Origin: Sipunculus nudus
Taxonomy: Eukaryota; Annelida; Sipuncula; Golfingiida; Sipunculidae
Direction: 5' to 3'
DNA length: 64,000 nucleotides
Assembly (NCBI GenBank): GCA_026874595.1
Contig: CM049307.1
Location: forward strand, 38,852,862-38,916,861
Part shown: in pieces, positions 13,895 to 24,700 of the stretch
Layout: each line of letters starts with the position of its first letter
How positions within the stretch are numbered: the first letter of the stretch is position 1
Notes under the pieces: generated by a model
Told to the model about the DNA's origin: nothing
The model's database searches: none
Seen by the model: only the letters and a program-made list of their open reading frames with translations
Translations under genes and position numbers: made by a program

Positions 13895-15055
13895 TGGCCC
13901 ATGGGCCATGACGCTAAGCTGAATTCAAGGAATGTTGAAGAATGAGCAAAATGTTTGCCAAAGTGCCAAAAAATCATGAATTTTGTTAAGAGTCCTTAGA
14001 AATGTCTGGTTTACGAGAAAACTCTCCAAGACTGATTTACATGCCAAATTTTAGACCAATACATTGAACCACTCCTAAAATATGAGCAATTTTCACCAAA
14101 AAAAAATTTATGGATAGACGCCATGAGAAAACTATTGCAGATGGCACCACCAGTCTTGAGTACAATATGGAGGAGTCCAAGATCTATGGGTATGCACCAA
14201 TCTAGGCCAATACTGCAAATCACTAGTGAGAAAAGTGCATTTTTTTATTCTACAAAACCAGGAAATTAGGTAGCCCCACCTGTCCGGCTTATGAGAAAAC
14301 TTTTCAAGATGGATGGACATGCCAAATTTCATTCCAATATCTTGAACCATTCCTAGGATATGAGCAAGTTTCACCAAAAGCACATGTACAGATGGACGCC
14401 ACAGGAAAATGATTGCAGGTGGCTCCACCAGTCTTGTTTAGGAGATGTAGGTGTTGAGGATCCATGAACATGCACATATCAACCCAATACATTGAAGAAC
14501 CACTAAGATGAACAGATGGCAAACGCGCAGGTGGACACTACGCAAAAAGTATTGTAGGTGGCGCCACCAGTCGCAGTTATGAGATAGAAAGATCCAAGTT
14601 CTATGGACATGCAAACTCTCAGCATAATACATTACCACTCCTGAGATCTGGGCTGTTATATAAAAGACACCCAGATTCGAACTGCACAGAAAGGATTGCT
14701 GGTGGTGCCACCTGTCTTTGTTAGGCACAACAACATAGATGAAGGAACAACTATGCTCGGTTTCGGAAAGATCAGACCAAGGGTCTCATAGGAGTTCTCT
14801 GGAAACTAAAGCAGGGTTTTGTATCACATTTTCATTATTCTGGGGGTTCTTCAGAGACCCATATGGAGGATATGGGAAACAGAGACCTAATTTCAGATTT
14901 CCATGGAGACTTTTCATTGACCTCCTTTGATGTTAAGTTAGAAGATTCCAGGTCCAGCGGTTACCATTTGTCCCCTATTAACGGACGGCCGGACGGACGA
15001 CGGACAAAGGGTCCTCGCTATAGCTTAGATGACTTTCAGTCAGCTGAGCTAAAAA
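13895..15055 (-). mobile_element. Tandem-core repeat element, family A, copy 1 (reverse orientation)
   Basis: About 1.16 kb. In reverse it begins tttttAGCTCAGC, then a CCGTCCGG-type subterminal patch (15015-14980), then the phrase gacctggaatcttctaa...ggaggtcaatgaaaagtctcc...gaaattaggtctctgtt. A core of diverged units about 130-150 bp long follows, marked by (c/g)CCACC(a/t)GTC at 14143, 14274, 14422, 14561 and 14704. It ends at the palindrome GGCCCATGGGCC (13896-13907). The 55.8 kb copy has the same two ends and almost the same length, which fixes the boundaries. There is no coding capacity. The plan (conserved ends, tandem core, short tetranucleotide-like patch) recalls the pearl/Helentron-like non-autonomous elements of bivalves, but that assignment is inference. 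Confidence 0.7.
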
Positions 15056-15145
15056 CCTGCTAAAGATGGTTTACATAACAGCATCGAGCGGAAGATGACG
15101 TGTACAGTGAGGCTTTGCAAGGGGTGAAAGAATAGCATATATATA

Positions 15146-15329
15146 TAGTGAAACCTGTGAAATAAGACCGCCAGTGGGACAAGCTGAAAGTTATCTTAAT
15201 TACCAGATAGTGTTATTAGACAATTTAGTTAAATAGCCAACGTGAATGCTTTCTGATCACTCCAGGGTGGTCCCATAGTAGACGGGTGGTCGTATTAGAC
15301 GGATGGTCTTTCAGACATGTTCTATACTG
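15146..15329. mobile_element. Short degraded Tigger-like MITE
   Basis: Left end AGTGAAACCTGTGAAATAAGACC and right end (reverse complement) CAGTATAGAACATGTCTGAAAGACC are related and flanked by TA. Inside are repeated phrases about strands of GGTGGTC/GACCACC and ATTAGAC, as in the 33.4 kb copy. Both copies are worn. Confidence 0.55.
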
Positions 15330-15356
15330 TACACAATTTATTTTGGACAGAATGAT

Positions 15357-15358
<2 letters not shown>

Positions 15359-15392
<34 letters not shown>
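15359..15392. repeat. (TG)n microsatellite
   Basis: Sixteen TG dinucleotides. Confidence 0.95.
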
Positions 15393-15394
<2 letters not shown>

Positions 15395-15400
15395 AAAGTA

Positions 15401-15535
15401 CCGTGTTTCCTTGAACAGACGCCGGGCCTTAAATAGTCGCCTGCCTAATTTAGTCGCCGGGGCAAAACAATGTCCCAGAAAAATAAATGCCGGCCTTAAA
15501 TAGACGCCAGTCTTGTTCAGAGGCCTGGTGTCAGA
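15401..15535. repeat. Interspersed repeat with AGACGCCGGGCCTTAAATAG motif
   Basis: Starts ACCGTGTTTCCTTGAACAGACGCC and repeats ccggGCCTTAAATAGnCGCC twice (15424 and 15492). This looks like the terminal region of a DNA transposon; I do not see a matching opposite end nearby. Confidence 0.45.
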
Positions 15536-17376
15536 GTAGTTACCATGTTTGCCGCAATATGTTTGTTCCCGTCACTATAATTGGGTGCATTTACCAGTCA
15601 AATTGACCGGAGACTGTGTTAATTTCGGTTTGTGTTTGTATTGATAATATGTTTAATTCCTCTATAATTCTTTCTTTTTCCAATAAGAGACCAAATGTTC
15701 CCAATTTGTCCATTATGATTAAAGCCGATCACCGGTTCTAATAAACGCTATTCTATCACTAATAAAGGTCAACACTATCAGTGTTGTCAAGCTACGTAAA
15801 TATAGTACCGCTTGCAACAAGCGGTACAACTTGGTACCATGAGAGTCTACCTCTGGTTGAACATAACTGTTCAAATACGTTTAGGCACGTATTTCTAGTT
15901 TAGCATGAAGGCAACAAGTGATGGTGAGAAGTGGTACAGTTTCGAACTACTGTCAAGCCAAATAACGCGCCTTGCTTTCATTTTTGAAGCGCTTTTAAGT
16001 GCGTCCCCAATGTTACCATAATCACGCTTCTGAGACAATCTTAATAGTTTAAATAGTATTTACTCTTGTCGACAACTATAAATTCAGTGTAATATTCTCG
16101 GCAGTAAATGTCACATACCAGTATATACCACGTCGGAATCGCATGAATACGCTGTGCCAAGCTGACTTATATATATATATCATAGTTAATGTCCCATTTT
16201 ATGATTCTGCACATTGCTTTATCTTGTACTGGTCTGACGTGTACAGTTAAGTCATCCTGACTTGTAAGTACGATGATACAAGTTCAGCAATCTAGACCTG
16301 TTTAAAACTTTATTAATAGTTGCAACCGTTTTTGTTCAACAGTAAATAATTTGAAGAATATGATGAATATGAAACCTAGTTTTCGTACAGTCAGTGTGCT
16401 TTATTAGCCCAGCTTATTCGGACAAAATACTTCCTACGTGGTTCTGGGCTCCATTAAATCCAGCTTTGTATTATAAATGCACTGAGGCCTTATAATAGTG
16501 TAGCCTATCAGTCTTGAATTTAGATACAGCGTCTTAATTTTGATAAATCTCACCAATATGTGTCGTCCTGTTGTCTGTATATCCGTGACTTCAAATGCAA
16601 CACGTGAGAGAGTGAGAAAATATATATACTGACAGATCCTCCTTGATTATAAAAGTTTCAAGGAGACAGTCTCGAGTCTCAACCATGTTAAACACCATGG
16701 ACCGGTCCAGGATTTTGGGGAGAAAAGGGAGGGGGGTTCTAAGCCAGGGGGATAATGAGAAACCTCGGGGGGGGGGGGGGGGTTCTAGGCATAAAAATTG
16801 GGTTGAAACAATCAAACTGAGTTTGCGCTGGCTGTAACCACGCCCCCCCCCCCCCCCCACCCCGGGTATACGCTACAGAACATCCCGATGTAAGATATCA
16901 GAGCTACATATCACACCTCTTAACTATAAATGGACTAGCTGGGCAGAAGACTGTTCTGGGCAATGTGCAAAAACCATCAATTCTTCTCTCGTGCTTGAAT
17001 GATCCTGACGTGGGCCACTGGGCTCATGTCTGGTCGCCGTGCACTTGGACAAGTCATTTTGACGTGCTAAGGGGCTAAACGTTAATCGACATAAGGTGAA
17101 GTTCAGTATCCGCCTCGATTTTTCTAGTATCGTTTTTATCACGTTTGACTAATAGACTGGCAGTATATATTTAAGTAAGTTTAATAACAACCATCATGAT
17201 TCCATATTCGGACAGACCTTTCGGCCATTTGGTGATGTGAAAGGGACATAATCGGGAGCAATATTATGCCTATTCTTTCACAAAGTCAGTTCAGGTTTGC
17301 TTTAAACAAAAGTTTTCCTGCAAAACCATCCCTGCACACAGCACAGTTTCAGTACCACGCATACGGCCATTTAACA
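15536..17376. other. Intergenic with paired G and C homopolymers
   Basis: No recognised gene. G runs at 16767-16782 (16) and near 16730, and a C run at 16843-16858 (16). The surrounding text GGATTTTGGGGAG...GGTTCTA is shared with other G runs in the window. Confidence 0.5.
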
Positions 17377-17760
17377 CCTTGTTATGGCTCTGCGTATTGA
17401 GAAACACAGTCCACGTGTGTCTGTTAACCATAACAAGGCCGCCTGACCGTAGGTCCGATTCTGAGTTGAAACACGCAGTGTTTCAGCCAGCGGGAACATG
17501 TATTACATTTTTGGGCTAAGTCAGTCAGGCATCTCCTGATTGACACATGTTGTGGCTCCCCGATGCACATGGCCCCACACACTGTGTTCATGTGGAGACC
17601 TGTGATCGCGCCTGGTCCACTGTTTTTGATACTCATTTACAGGATAAAGCAAACGGATTCAAGACAATATTTGGCAGGTACAGATTTATTTTAAGGGAGG
17701 AACCTTTTTTGTGTCAATTCATCATGCTTTATAGATGATTAGGCCCCTTTAAACTTAAAT
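17377..17760 (+). repeat. Dispersed repeat, copy 2, with 11-bp inverted repeat
   Basis: Direct-orientation match to 9772-10100. In this copy CCTTGTTATGG (17377-17387) and its exact reverse complement CCATAACAAGG (17428-17438) face each other across 40 bp, so the left end can fold into a hairpin. Confidence 0.55.
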
Positions 17761-17841
17761 TCCTGTGTTGTTTTATATTATCTGTAGGAAAATTCTACAC
17801 CGGGAGGTCTTTTAGCGCACCTGCAAAATTTCTTCCGGAAG

Positions 17842-18109
17842 TGACGTCAAATAGTCGTCAATGACGTTATTGTCATCAATTAGGAGCTTCCAGAGGCACG
17901 GTGACACACACCAGAAAGTGGAGACTTCCTCTTGAAACAGGCCAAAGCCAATCACACAAACAAACTTGAGGGGGCGGCTAGTCATCAAAAGTGCTTCAAG
18001 ACTAAGGCGCCGGAGAGAAGAAAAAGAGATGGTGAGAAAAAAAATAAAAACCATAAACCACGCACAACACGAAGTGTTAAACGTGGGAGACGCTCAGATG
18101 GTATATAAG
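17842..18109 (+). promoter_or_regulatory. Promoter-like motif cluster without a recognised gene
   Basis: In order on the plus strand: the perfect cyclic-AMP response element TGACGTCA (17842-17849), CCAAT (17948-17952), a GC-rich GGGGGCGG at about 17972, and TATATAAG (18102-18109). Downstream, two ATGs lie near 18166 and 18176; the second gives a 27-codon frame ending TAA. Order and spacing are what a TATA promoter would show, but no recognisable exon follows, so this may be chance or a promoter whose gene I cannot see. Confidence 0.3.
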
Positions 18110-18527
18110 TAGTAGGCCTACTGTGCAGCCCGGGAACCACAAACCGTGTTTGAGCTTGACGACAATGTTTAAATTATGTCGCCGGCTAGGAGGGGAACAG
18201 ACGAGCTGGCCTGTAAAACTATAAGAGTATATATAGTGGTAACACGTACTTCTTTATAAAGATGATAGATAGTCAATTAAAATACAAACAGTTGTATATG
18301 TGACAGTCTCCTGCAACGATTTTGTAAATTAAATCTTTCGAATTATTTGTATCAATAATACTTTGGATATACTTAGGGTCTTCGGTCTTCTTTATAAGTC
18401 GTACTTTTTTGGACCGATCTTGTTTTCCTTGATATAGTTCACCTCACTGCACAAGTAAAATCTTCGTTAAATTACTTGTATTGTAATTCTTGACAATCTT
18501 CTATTTTAAGGTAGCTGAGTTCGTAGT

Positions 18528-19118
18528 TTAATTGATTATTTTCCCAATGTTTTTTAAGCCTGACTTAAATGTATTGACATAAGATGAATTTAGATGATTG
18601 ATAAGATCTTCAGATAGATTATCCAATTGATCTACAACTCTTGTTGAAAAACTCTGTCTTCTAAGTTCTGTTTTGCAACCGCCTTTCATGAGTTTAGCAC
18701 TATGTCCTCTAATACTTGTTGCATCCAATCATAATGAAAGGTTGCTGAATATTTTATCTATCTATCCCAGTGTATAAACGAGAGTTGAAGTATATCTGTT
18801 CTGATTCTTCTGTATTCTAGGGTTGGTAATTCTAGTGCTCTTATATAGTCTGCATTCATAGCTTAATTTTTTTTAAACTTGGTATCATTTTCGTGGCTCT
18901 TCTCTGTACACCTTCCAATAACCTTTTGTCTGATAACCTATGTGGTGCCCATACCGTATCATAAAATGGGCCTCACCATGGTTCTGTATAAATGCAGAAA
19001 TATATCATCTGACATGTACTTGAATGATCTCCTACTTAAACCAAAAGCTTTATTTTTCACAGTTTTACATATGCGTGTCTGGAAAGACAATTTGGGGTCC
19101 ATGTATATACAAAGGTAA
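18528..19118 (-). pseudogene. Decayed LINE: C-terminal end of a non-LTR retrotransposon reverse transcriptase
   Basis: Reading the minus strand in pieces gives the usual C-terminal landmarks of CR1/jockey-like reverse transcriptases in the right order: FKYMSDDIFLHLYRTMVRP near 19030-18975, a YG...VWAPH-like turn, LLEGVQRRATKMIPSL near 18925-18870, then IRGHSAKLMKGG...TELRRQSFSTRVVD...LSEDLINHLNSSYVNTFK in an open stretch from 18728 to 18528. The first two parts lie in different frames with stops between, so the copy is dead and 5'-truncated, as most LINE insertions are. The exact clade cannot be decided from this remnant. Confidence 0.75.
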
Positions 19119-20319
19119 TTTTCTTATTCAGTTTTACAAATGTTTTTTACCTGCTCATTATTGCTCATGGTATAAATGTGTCTTTTATTTCTTTTCCCAA
19201 TATGTAGTTATTATTTTGATTTTTATTATTATTAATACTGATAAAATAATAATATCAATATTAAATATAATGATAATTCAGCAAAATTAAACGCTTAAAA
19301 CACATGACTATCGGGGGGGGGGGGGGGGGGGGGCTCAAGAATGATGGTCTGTTTAACTGAAACTGCTTTCTTTTTTATTTTTAGATACTGTCCATAGATG
19401 TCGCCACCTCTTTACTAGATCAATGGCTCAGAAACGTCAGCTGTCATTATCATACTAATAGTAATACAAATGATTAACATTTTTTTGTCATTCATTTCTT
19501 CAACGTTTAGTTCCAAAATGTCCTTTCAAAACATTATCTAATAAAATGACTAATTCTTTCCAATGATCCAATACCAAGGACAGATGGTTTGGTCCAATAA
19601 AATCTGATGATTATAAACAGCAAAATAACCAACCTGAAAATATGTTTACTGTCGTTTGGGAAGAGAGATTCCACCACAGGTAAAAACTCCGGTTCCATAT
19701 ATCACTAACATGAAACGAACGATCAGTTATCATAATTTTTTAACCAGTATATCAGGAAAGAGTAATATTTTCGTGTGGAGGTAGAGGGATATTATTTATC
19801 GAGTGTTTTAAAGGTTATTTTGATTTCTCAAGAAAGCTGGAATACCAAGTGATATCCACTTCTTACCTGTACACACACTGACACAGTACAGTCTTTCTGT
19901 TCAGTCTTTCATGCAGATGGTTAACTTTCTTCTGTCATTATCTAAAACATTTTCCAAGACTTCTAGCCATAGAGTAATTTTAGGTCGATTTTTGCAGATA
20001 AAACTGATAACCCAAGGTCAGCCAAAGCAGGTGGCTGAATACATTAATAAGTTATTAGTATTACATCAAAAATCCAGATATTCAAATGAGTTAGAACATA
20101 TTGAATTAATGACAGCATTTGTAAATTTGTTTGTACCTGTACATTTTTGGTTATATTCGCGCATTCCACAGCCCCAGACAGTGGTGGATTGGGGATGGGG
20201 GGGGGGGGGGGGGGGATCTGGACACTATGATACAGTCATGATATTGCAATACAATGCTCAAGATATGATACATAATACAATTCATATATGATATAATTAA
20301 GATTTCAAGCTGAATTTTC
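19119..20319. other. Intergenic; unrecognised 126-codon frame at 19911-20291
   Basis: Contains two G homopolymers (19313-19333, 21 G; 20197-20215, 19 G). A plus-strand frame at 19911-20291 opens MQMVNFLLSLSKTFSK and includes QGQPKQVAEYINKLLVLHQK, but its last third is translated poly-G. I do not recognise a family and see no exon boundaries. Possibly an old insertion. Confidence 0.4.
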
Positions 20320-21214
20320 TAGTGGTTGGCCAATCATCGAGTTTTTTCGAAAGTCAGTCGGTTTGCTTCCACTTTTAAGTGCTCGATTACCAAAGGCAAC
20401 TATCGATTACATCAAACTCATTATTGTTTTTTTTTCAGAATGTCTTAATGTTATAGGCAAAAATTATTCTTCCTTTTTTTACAACATTCCGCACTTCATA
20501 TGATGAGCCTGTGTTCCCAAATAACCTCCGTATCTAACTGAGTATGGCACAGTAGATGAGAGAACTGAGGACTTATTAAAACTCTGTGAACTGGCAGGGA
20601 GCTGCAGAATTAGCGGAGAGTTTTCTAACGAGATGTTCATTGCAAAATATGGGAGATATGGCGTTAAAATGCCCCATAATTCTCTATGCCAGTTTTGCGA
20701 GATTCTCTTAGAAATAATCTCTTCAACTGATGCCAGGTGCTGCTGCCACTTGAGTAATATATATTTTAGCGTTCAATTACTTTTTAAAAATTTTTACCAA
20801 AAATTACACGGGCCTGTAATTTTTCTGGCGGGCCTGTGAAACCAGTATGCATGTCGTAAGTCGTCATAATTGTTATAAAATGAAAGTCCTTGCTGGTGGT
20901 GAAGTTAAAATGATAGGCGGGAGTATTCCTGAGGGCCAGCAAGTAGATGTCCTGGACTGTGGTTTATTTCTTGATTATTATAATTAATTAAAATGAAAAT
21001 TTGAATTGCATACCTTAGTAATAATAGGAAAATAGAAAAAAAGGCAAAAACTTCTTTTCATATGGTAGAATTACTAAGACATAATACTGGGTTAAGAGAG
21101 TACAGTTTCACAGATAATTGCATATTTCTTTTTATTTGTCTGAACCGATTAATCATCGATCGGTTTATCCAAACCGATGATCGATTATGAAAAAGGAACC
21201 GACTCCCACCACTA
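20320..21214. mobile_element. Non-autonomous hAT element with perfect 8-bp target duplication
   Basis: The left terminus TAGTGGTTGG and right terminus CCCACCACTA are inverted (TAGTGGTKGG), typical of hAT ends. The flanks are identical 8-mers, GAATTTTC at 20312-20319 and 21215-21222, the hallmark target duplication size of hAT. Subterminal regions repeat TCGATTA/AACCGAT. The body is 895 bp with no hAT transposase; frames inside it are not recognisable. Confidence 0.9.
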
Positions 21215-21573
21215 GAATTTTCTATTGTATACATAAATATGAATAAGCTTACATCCATGAAATTTATTTCCAAATGATAAATTAAATTGATAAATGAAGG
21301 ATTAACCAATCATTTGCCATTCAGTAACTCATTTTTTACCAATGACATTTCACCTTTTGGCCTCAGATGTGCAGAAAGACTATTTTCAATATCAGATGTC
21401 CCTTCTTATTGGATGTTCATCACTGAGTGAGAGGAATAAAACACATTCTTTAAATAGAGCAAGCAAACAGAAAATGACCACTTCAACTCTACTAGCTTCA
21501 AGTCAGCTGAACTACAATTTGTATGTCTGTAAACTGTGCTTAAACATTCAGTAGGTGTCATTTGTATGTACAG
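21215..21573. other. STOML1 5' flank
   Basis: No CpG-rich or TATA promoter is obvious. The sequence TTTGTATGTACAG ending at 21573 would serve as a 3' splice site, so the 5' untranslated part of STOML1 may lie on an exon starting at 21574, with the promoter further upstream. Confidence 0.4.
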
Positions 21574-21577
21574 GTAG

Positions 21578-21673
21578 ATGTTGTTGAACCAGGGGAGTCT
21601 GTGTGGCTGAATGTCTCAGACCGAACATCATGTCTCAGTATTCTTACACTCCCTTGTCAACACAAGAGCCTAG
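21578..21673 (+). promoter_or_regulatory. Two upstream ORFs abutting before and over the STOML1 start
   Basis: ATG at 21578 opens 10 codons ending TGA at 21608-21610. The very next triplet is ATG (21611), opening 20 codons that end TAG at 21671-21673 and overlap the STOML1 start codon (21630) in another frame. If this segment is in the mRNA, both would reduce initiation at the main start. Confidence 0.45.
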
Positions 21674-21777
21674 TGAGGTGAGCATGGAGAGTGGATCAGC
21701 ATTTTCCTATGCATCGCAGGCGGACTACAAATCCTTCTACAAATACAACAGGGGCTATGATTCAAGCTCAATTGAAG
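21630..21777 (+). CDS. STOML1: STOML1 coding exon 1
   Basis: Encodes residues 1-49 plus one base. A cytosolic, Ser/Tyr-rich tail with YTPL at 6-9, equivalent in position to the tyrosine sorting signal of vertebrate STOML1. Donor is G/GTAAGAG. A GTG-initiated extension upstream is not credible. Confidence 0.85.
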
Positions 21778-24700
21778 GTAAGAGAAGAACTTTTCACATA
21801 TTTCAAAACTGGTAAAATTATCTTTGCAAAATGTCACCTGTCACCAGTGCATATGGTTGTGACAAATATTTTAATGTGTCTCCTGGTGTCTGTTTTACAA
21901 TTTGTTGAAAATGAATATACATGTAAGTGTTGGCAGAACTCAATTTCTGTAATATATCATTGCAAAAAAGGATGACATTTTCCTCATGCATACAGCCTTA
22001 TAAGGAAAACCATATAAAAAATGTGGTGTAAATCTGAGGTCACTCCTGTTCATTTCTGTCATCATCCAACCATGGCTTCCTTCAAAACTTCTGCTCATTG
22101 ATTGTGTTACCTGTTCAGTAGCATAAGCCTGAATATAAACAAAACAAAACAATAGATTTAAGCTTTTTAGTTCCTACTAGCCTCAACAAATTTTAAATTG
22201 ACTAGACATTGTTGTTTTAATGTTTTACAGTACAGACTGAGTCAAGTCATGCTATCAATGAGTGTGTACCACTACAGTGCTGGATGAACTGTTGTATATG
22301 ATAATGTTTTATGATTTATTACAGTTCAAACTGAGTCAACCAGTGCTAACAATGAGTGTGTACAACTACAGTGCTGGATGAACTGTTGTATATGATAATA
22401 TTTTATGATTTATTACAGTTCAAACTGAGTCAACCAGTGCTATCAATGAGTGTATACAACTACAGTGCCAGATGAACTGTTGTATATGATAGTGTTTTAT
22501 GATTTATTACAGTTCAAACTGAGTTGGCCAGTGCTATCAATGAGTGTATACAACTACAGTGCCAGATGAACTGTTGTATATGATAGTGTTTTATGATTTA
22601 TTACAGTTCAAACTGAGTCAACCAGTGCTATCAATGAGTGTATACAACTACAGTGCCAGATGAACTGTTGTATATGATAGTGTTTTATGATTTATTACAG
22701 TTCAAACTGAGTCAATCAGTGCTATCAATGAGTGTGTACAACTACAATGCTGGATGAACTGTTGTATATGGTAGTGTTTTATGATTTATTACAGTTCAAA
22801 CTGAGTCAATCAGTGCTATCAATGAGTATATACAACTACAGTGCCGGATGAACTGTTGAATATGATAGTGTTTTATGATTTATTACAGTTCAAACCGAGT
22901 CAACCAGTGCTATCAACAGAGTATGTACAGCTGCTGTATCCATGCTGTGTCACTTGCTGGTTATCCTAACATTACCAATATCTGTATGGTTTACATTAAA
23001 GGTAAGTCTCACAACAATTATATTTACTGAATATTTGGTTTAACAGAGGTAGAGGAGTCTCATATACAAGTCTTTATGTCCAGTAAATATGGATAGATCC
23101 AATAGGTGATCCCTGATATAACTGGCATATTGTGTTATTCAGCTCCTGAGATTTAAGTTACCTCTTGGTCACAAACCTCTTTGTCATATGTAATAACGTC
23201 AGGGGTCACAAGGCTACTTTGTGGTGTCGCCACAATAACTTACGACAAATATGAAGGATTTTGATGAAACGGTCACAAGACATAAGACGGGTGTATTATG
23301 CACGTTTGCAGTGCTCTTGTTAAATATAACTATGCCAAAACTATTCTTATTTTGATTTTATTCCCTTCAACAGAAAGTTCACCACCATGAACGTCTGGTT
23401 GTGTTTCGCTTGGGTAGGCTCCTTGGTGCAACTGGGCCAGGTAATTAAATATTGCTCAGCAAGTATTGAACTATGAAACATATAAAAATTGTTCTCTCAA
23501 AGGAGTTAATTGTCTACAAGAATGTGCATATTCATTGGTATATTCTTCCTTGGGTGAATTTAGATAGCTCTATAAGTTAAGTTCACAGTAAAGTGATAAA
23601 TTTCAAATATTATTCTATCAAATTTGCATAAGTGTGTACAATATAGTTTATTAGTTTATATTAGTTTGAATGGGATGAATCAAGGCAAATTTTTCATCCT
23701 GTGTAGAATGAAAGTGAAATATATGGAATTGTTAATTAACATATAATATTTGGAATTGTTAAGTATCATATCTTATAAGTTATAATATTTTTTTTGGTAG
23801 CACTTGTTTAATAAATCAATGCAATAAGCATAAACTTGCACTGGTATTTTGAATTTGCTATATGCAGAAGAGGTAAATTGAATTAAATAAAGAAAAGGTC
23901 AAAGGTTTAACCTTATTAGACATACAAATACATATAAAATTGCAATAAAATGTTCAGTTTTTTACTTTTTTGTAACCATTTTATTTTTCTCTCATCCAGG
24001 CATGGTTTTGACTCTTCCCTGCATAGACAGGGCCAAGAGGGTGGATCTGAGGCCAAGAGCATTCAGTGTCCCTCCACAGAAGGTACTGAAACAGTTAATG
24101 ACAAAGTGATCTTTCCTTGAAAGATATGGTTTTGTTGTCTTTGTCAGCTGACTGTGAGGTCATGTTTCATATTAATATGTTGGACAGTGCCCAAGATTAT
24201 GCAGTCATTGGTACTAACTTTTTGTAAATAATTTTGAATTGTGTTACTTTGTCAAGGTACATTAAGAGAAATTGAAGACTGGAATTTGAAAGGAAAAAGA
24301 AATTTATGCAGTTTTTCTATAAAACCTTATGATTTGCCACAAAAATCAGAGAAGAAGATGATAGGTAATTTCAGGGTTGATAATTATCTTTTGATGCAAG
24401 TAATCACTTCAATTAACATAATAGTTTGTATTATGAAATTATAAATGTTGAAAATCTGTGTACAGGAACTACCCAACAGTAAATGTGGACATACAGATGC
24501 AAAGTATAATTATGTTCATACATTTAATTTAAGAAAAATAAACTTCCAAAGACATTGAAAAAAAAATCACAGCACATTAAAAATTATATTTTTTTACATA
24601 TATTTTTAAAATCTTTGATGCAGTAAGAAAAAAATCGTGCTGTAGTGAAGCAATGATTATTAGTAAATGTTTTTTTATGAAACTGAAACTTTCATAGGTT

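Noticed and set aside
14011-14728. Overlapping minus-strand frames with Cys/His/Trp-rich peptides
   Set aside because: They follow the diverged tandem units of the family A element and have no start or splice context.
22231-22888. Possibility of a CRISPR-like or protein-coding repeat for the 94-bp array
   Set aside because: Units are direct head-to-tail copies without spacers, 94 is not a multiple of three, and each unit has a stop in the exon-continuing frame.
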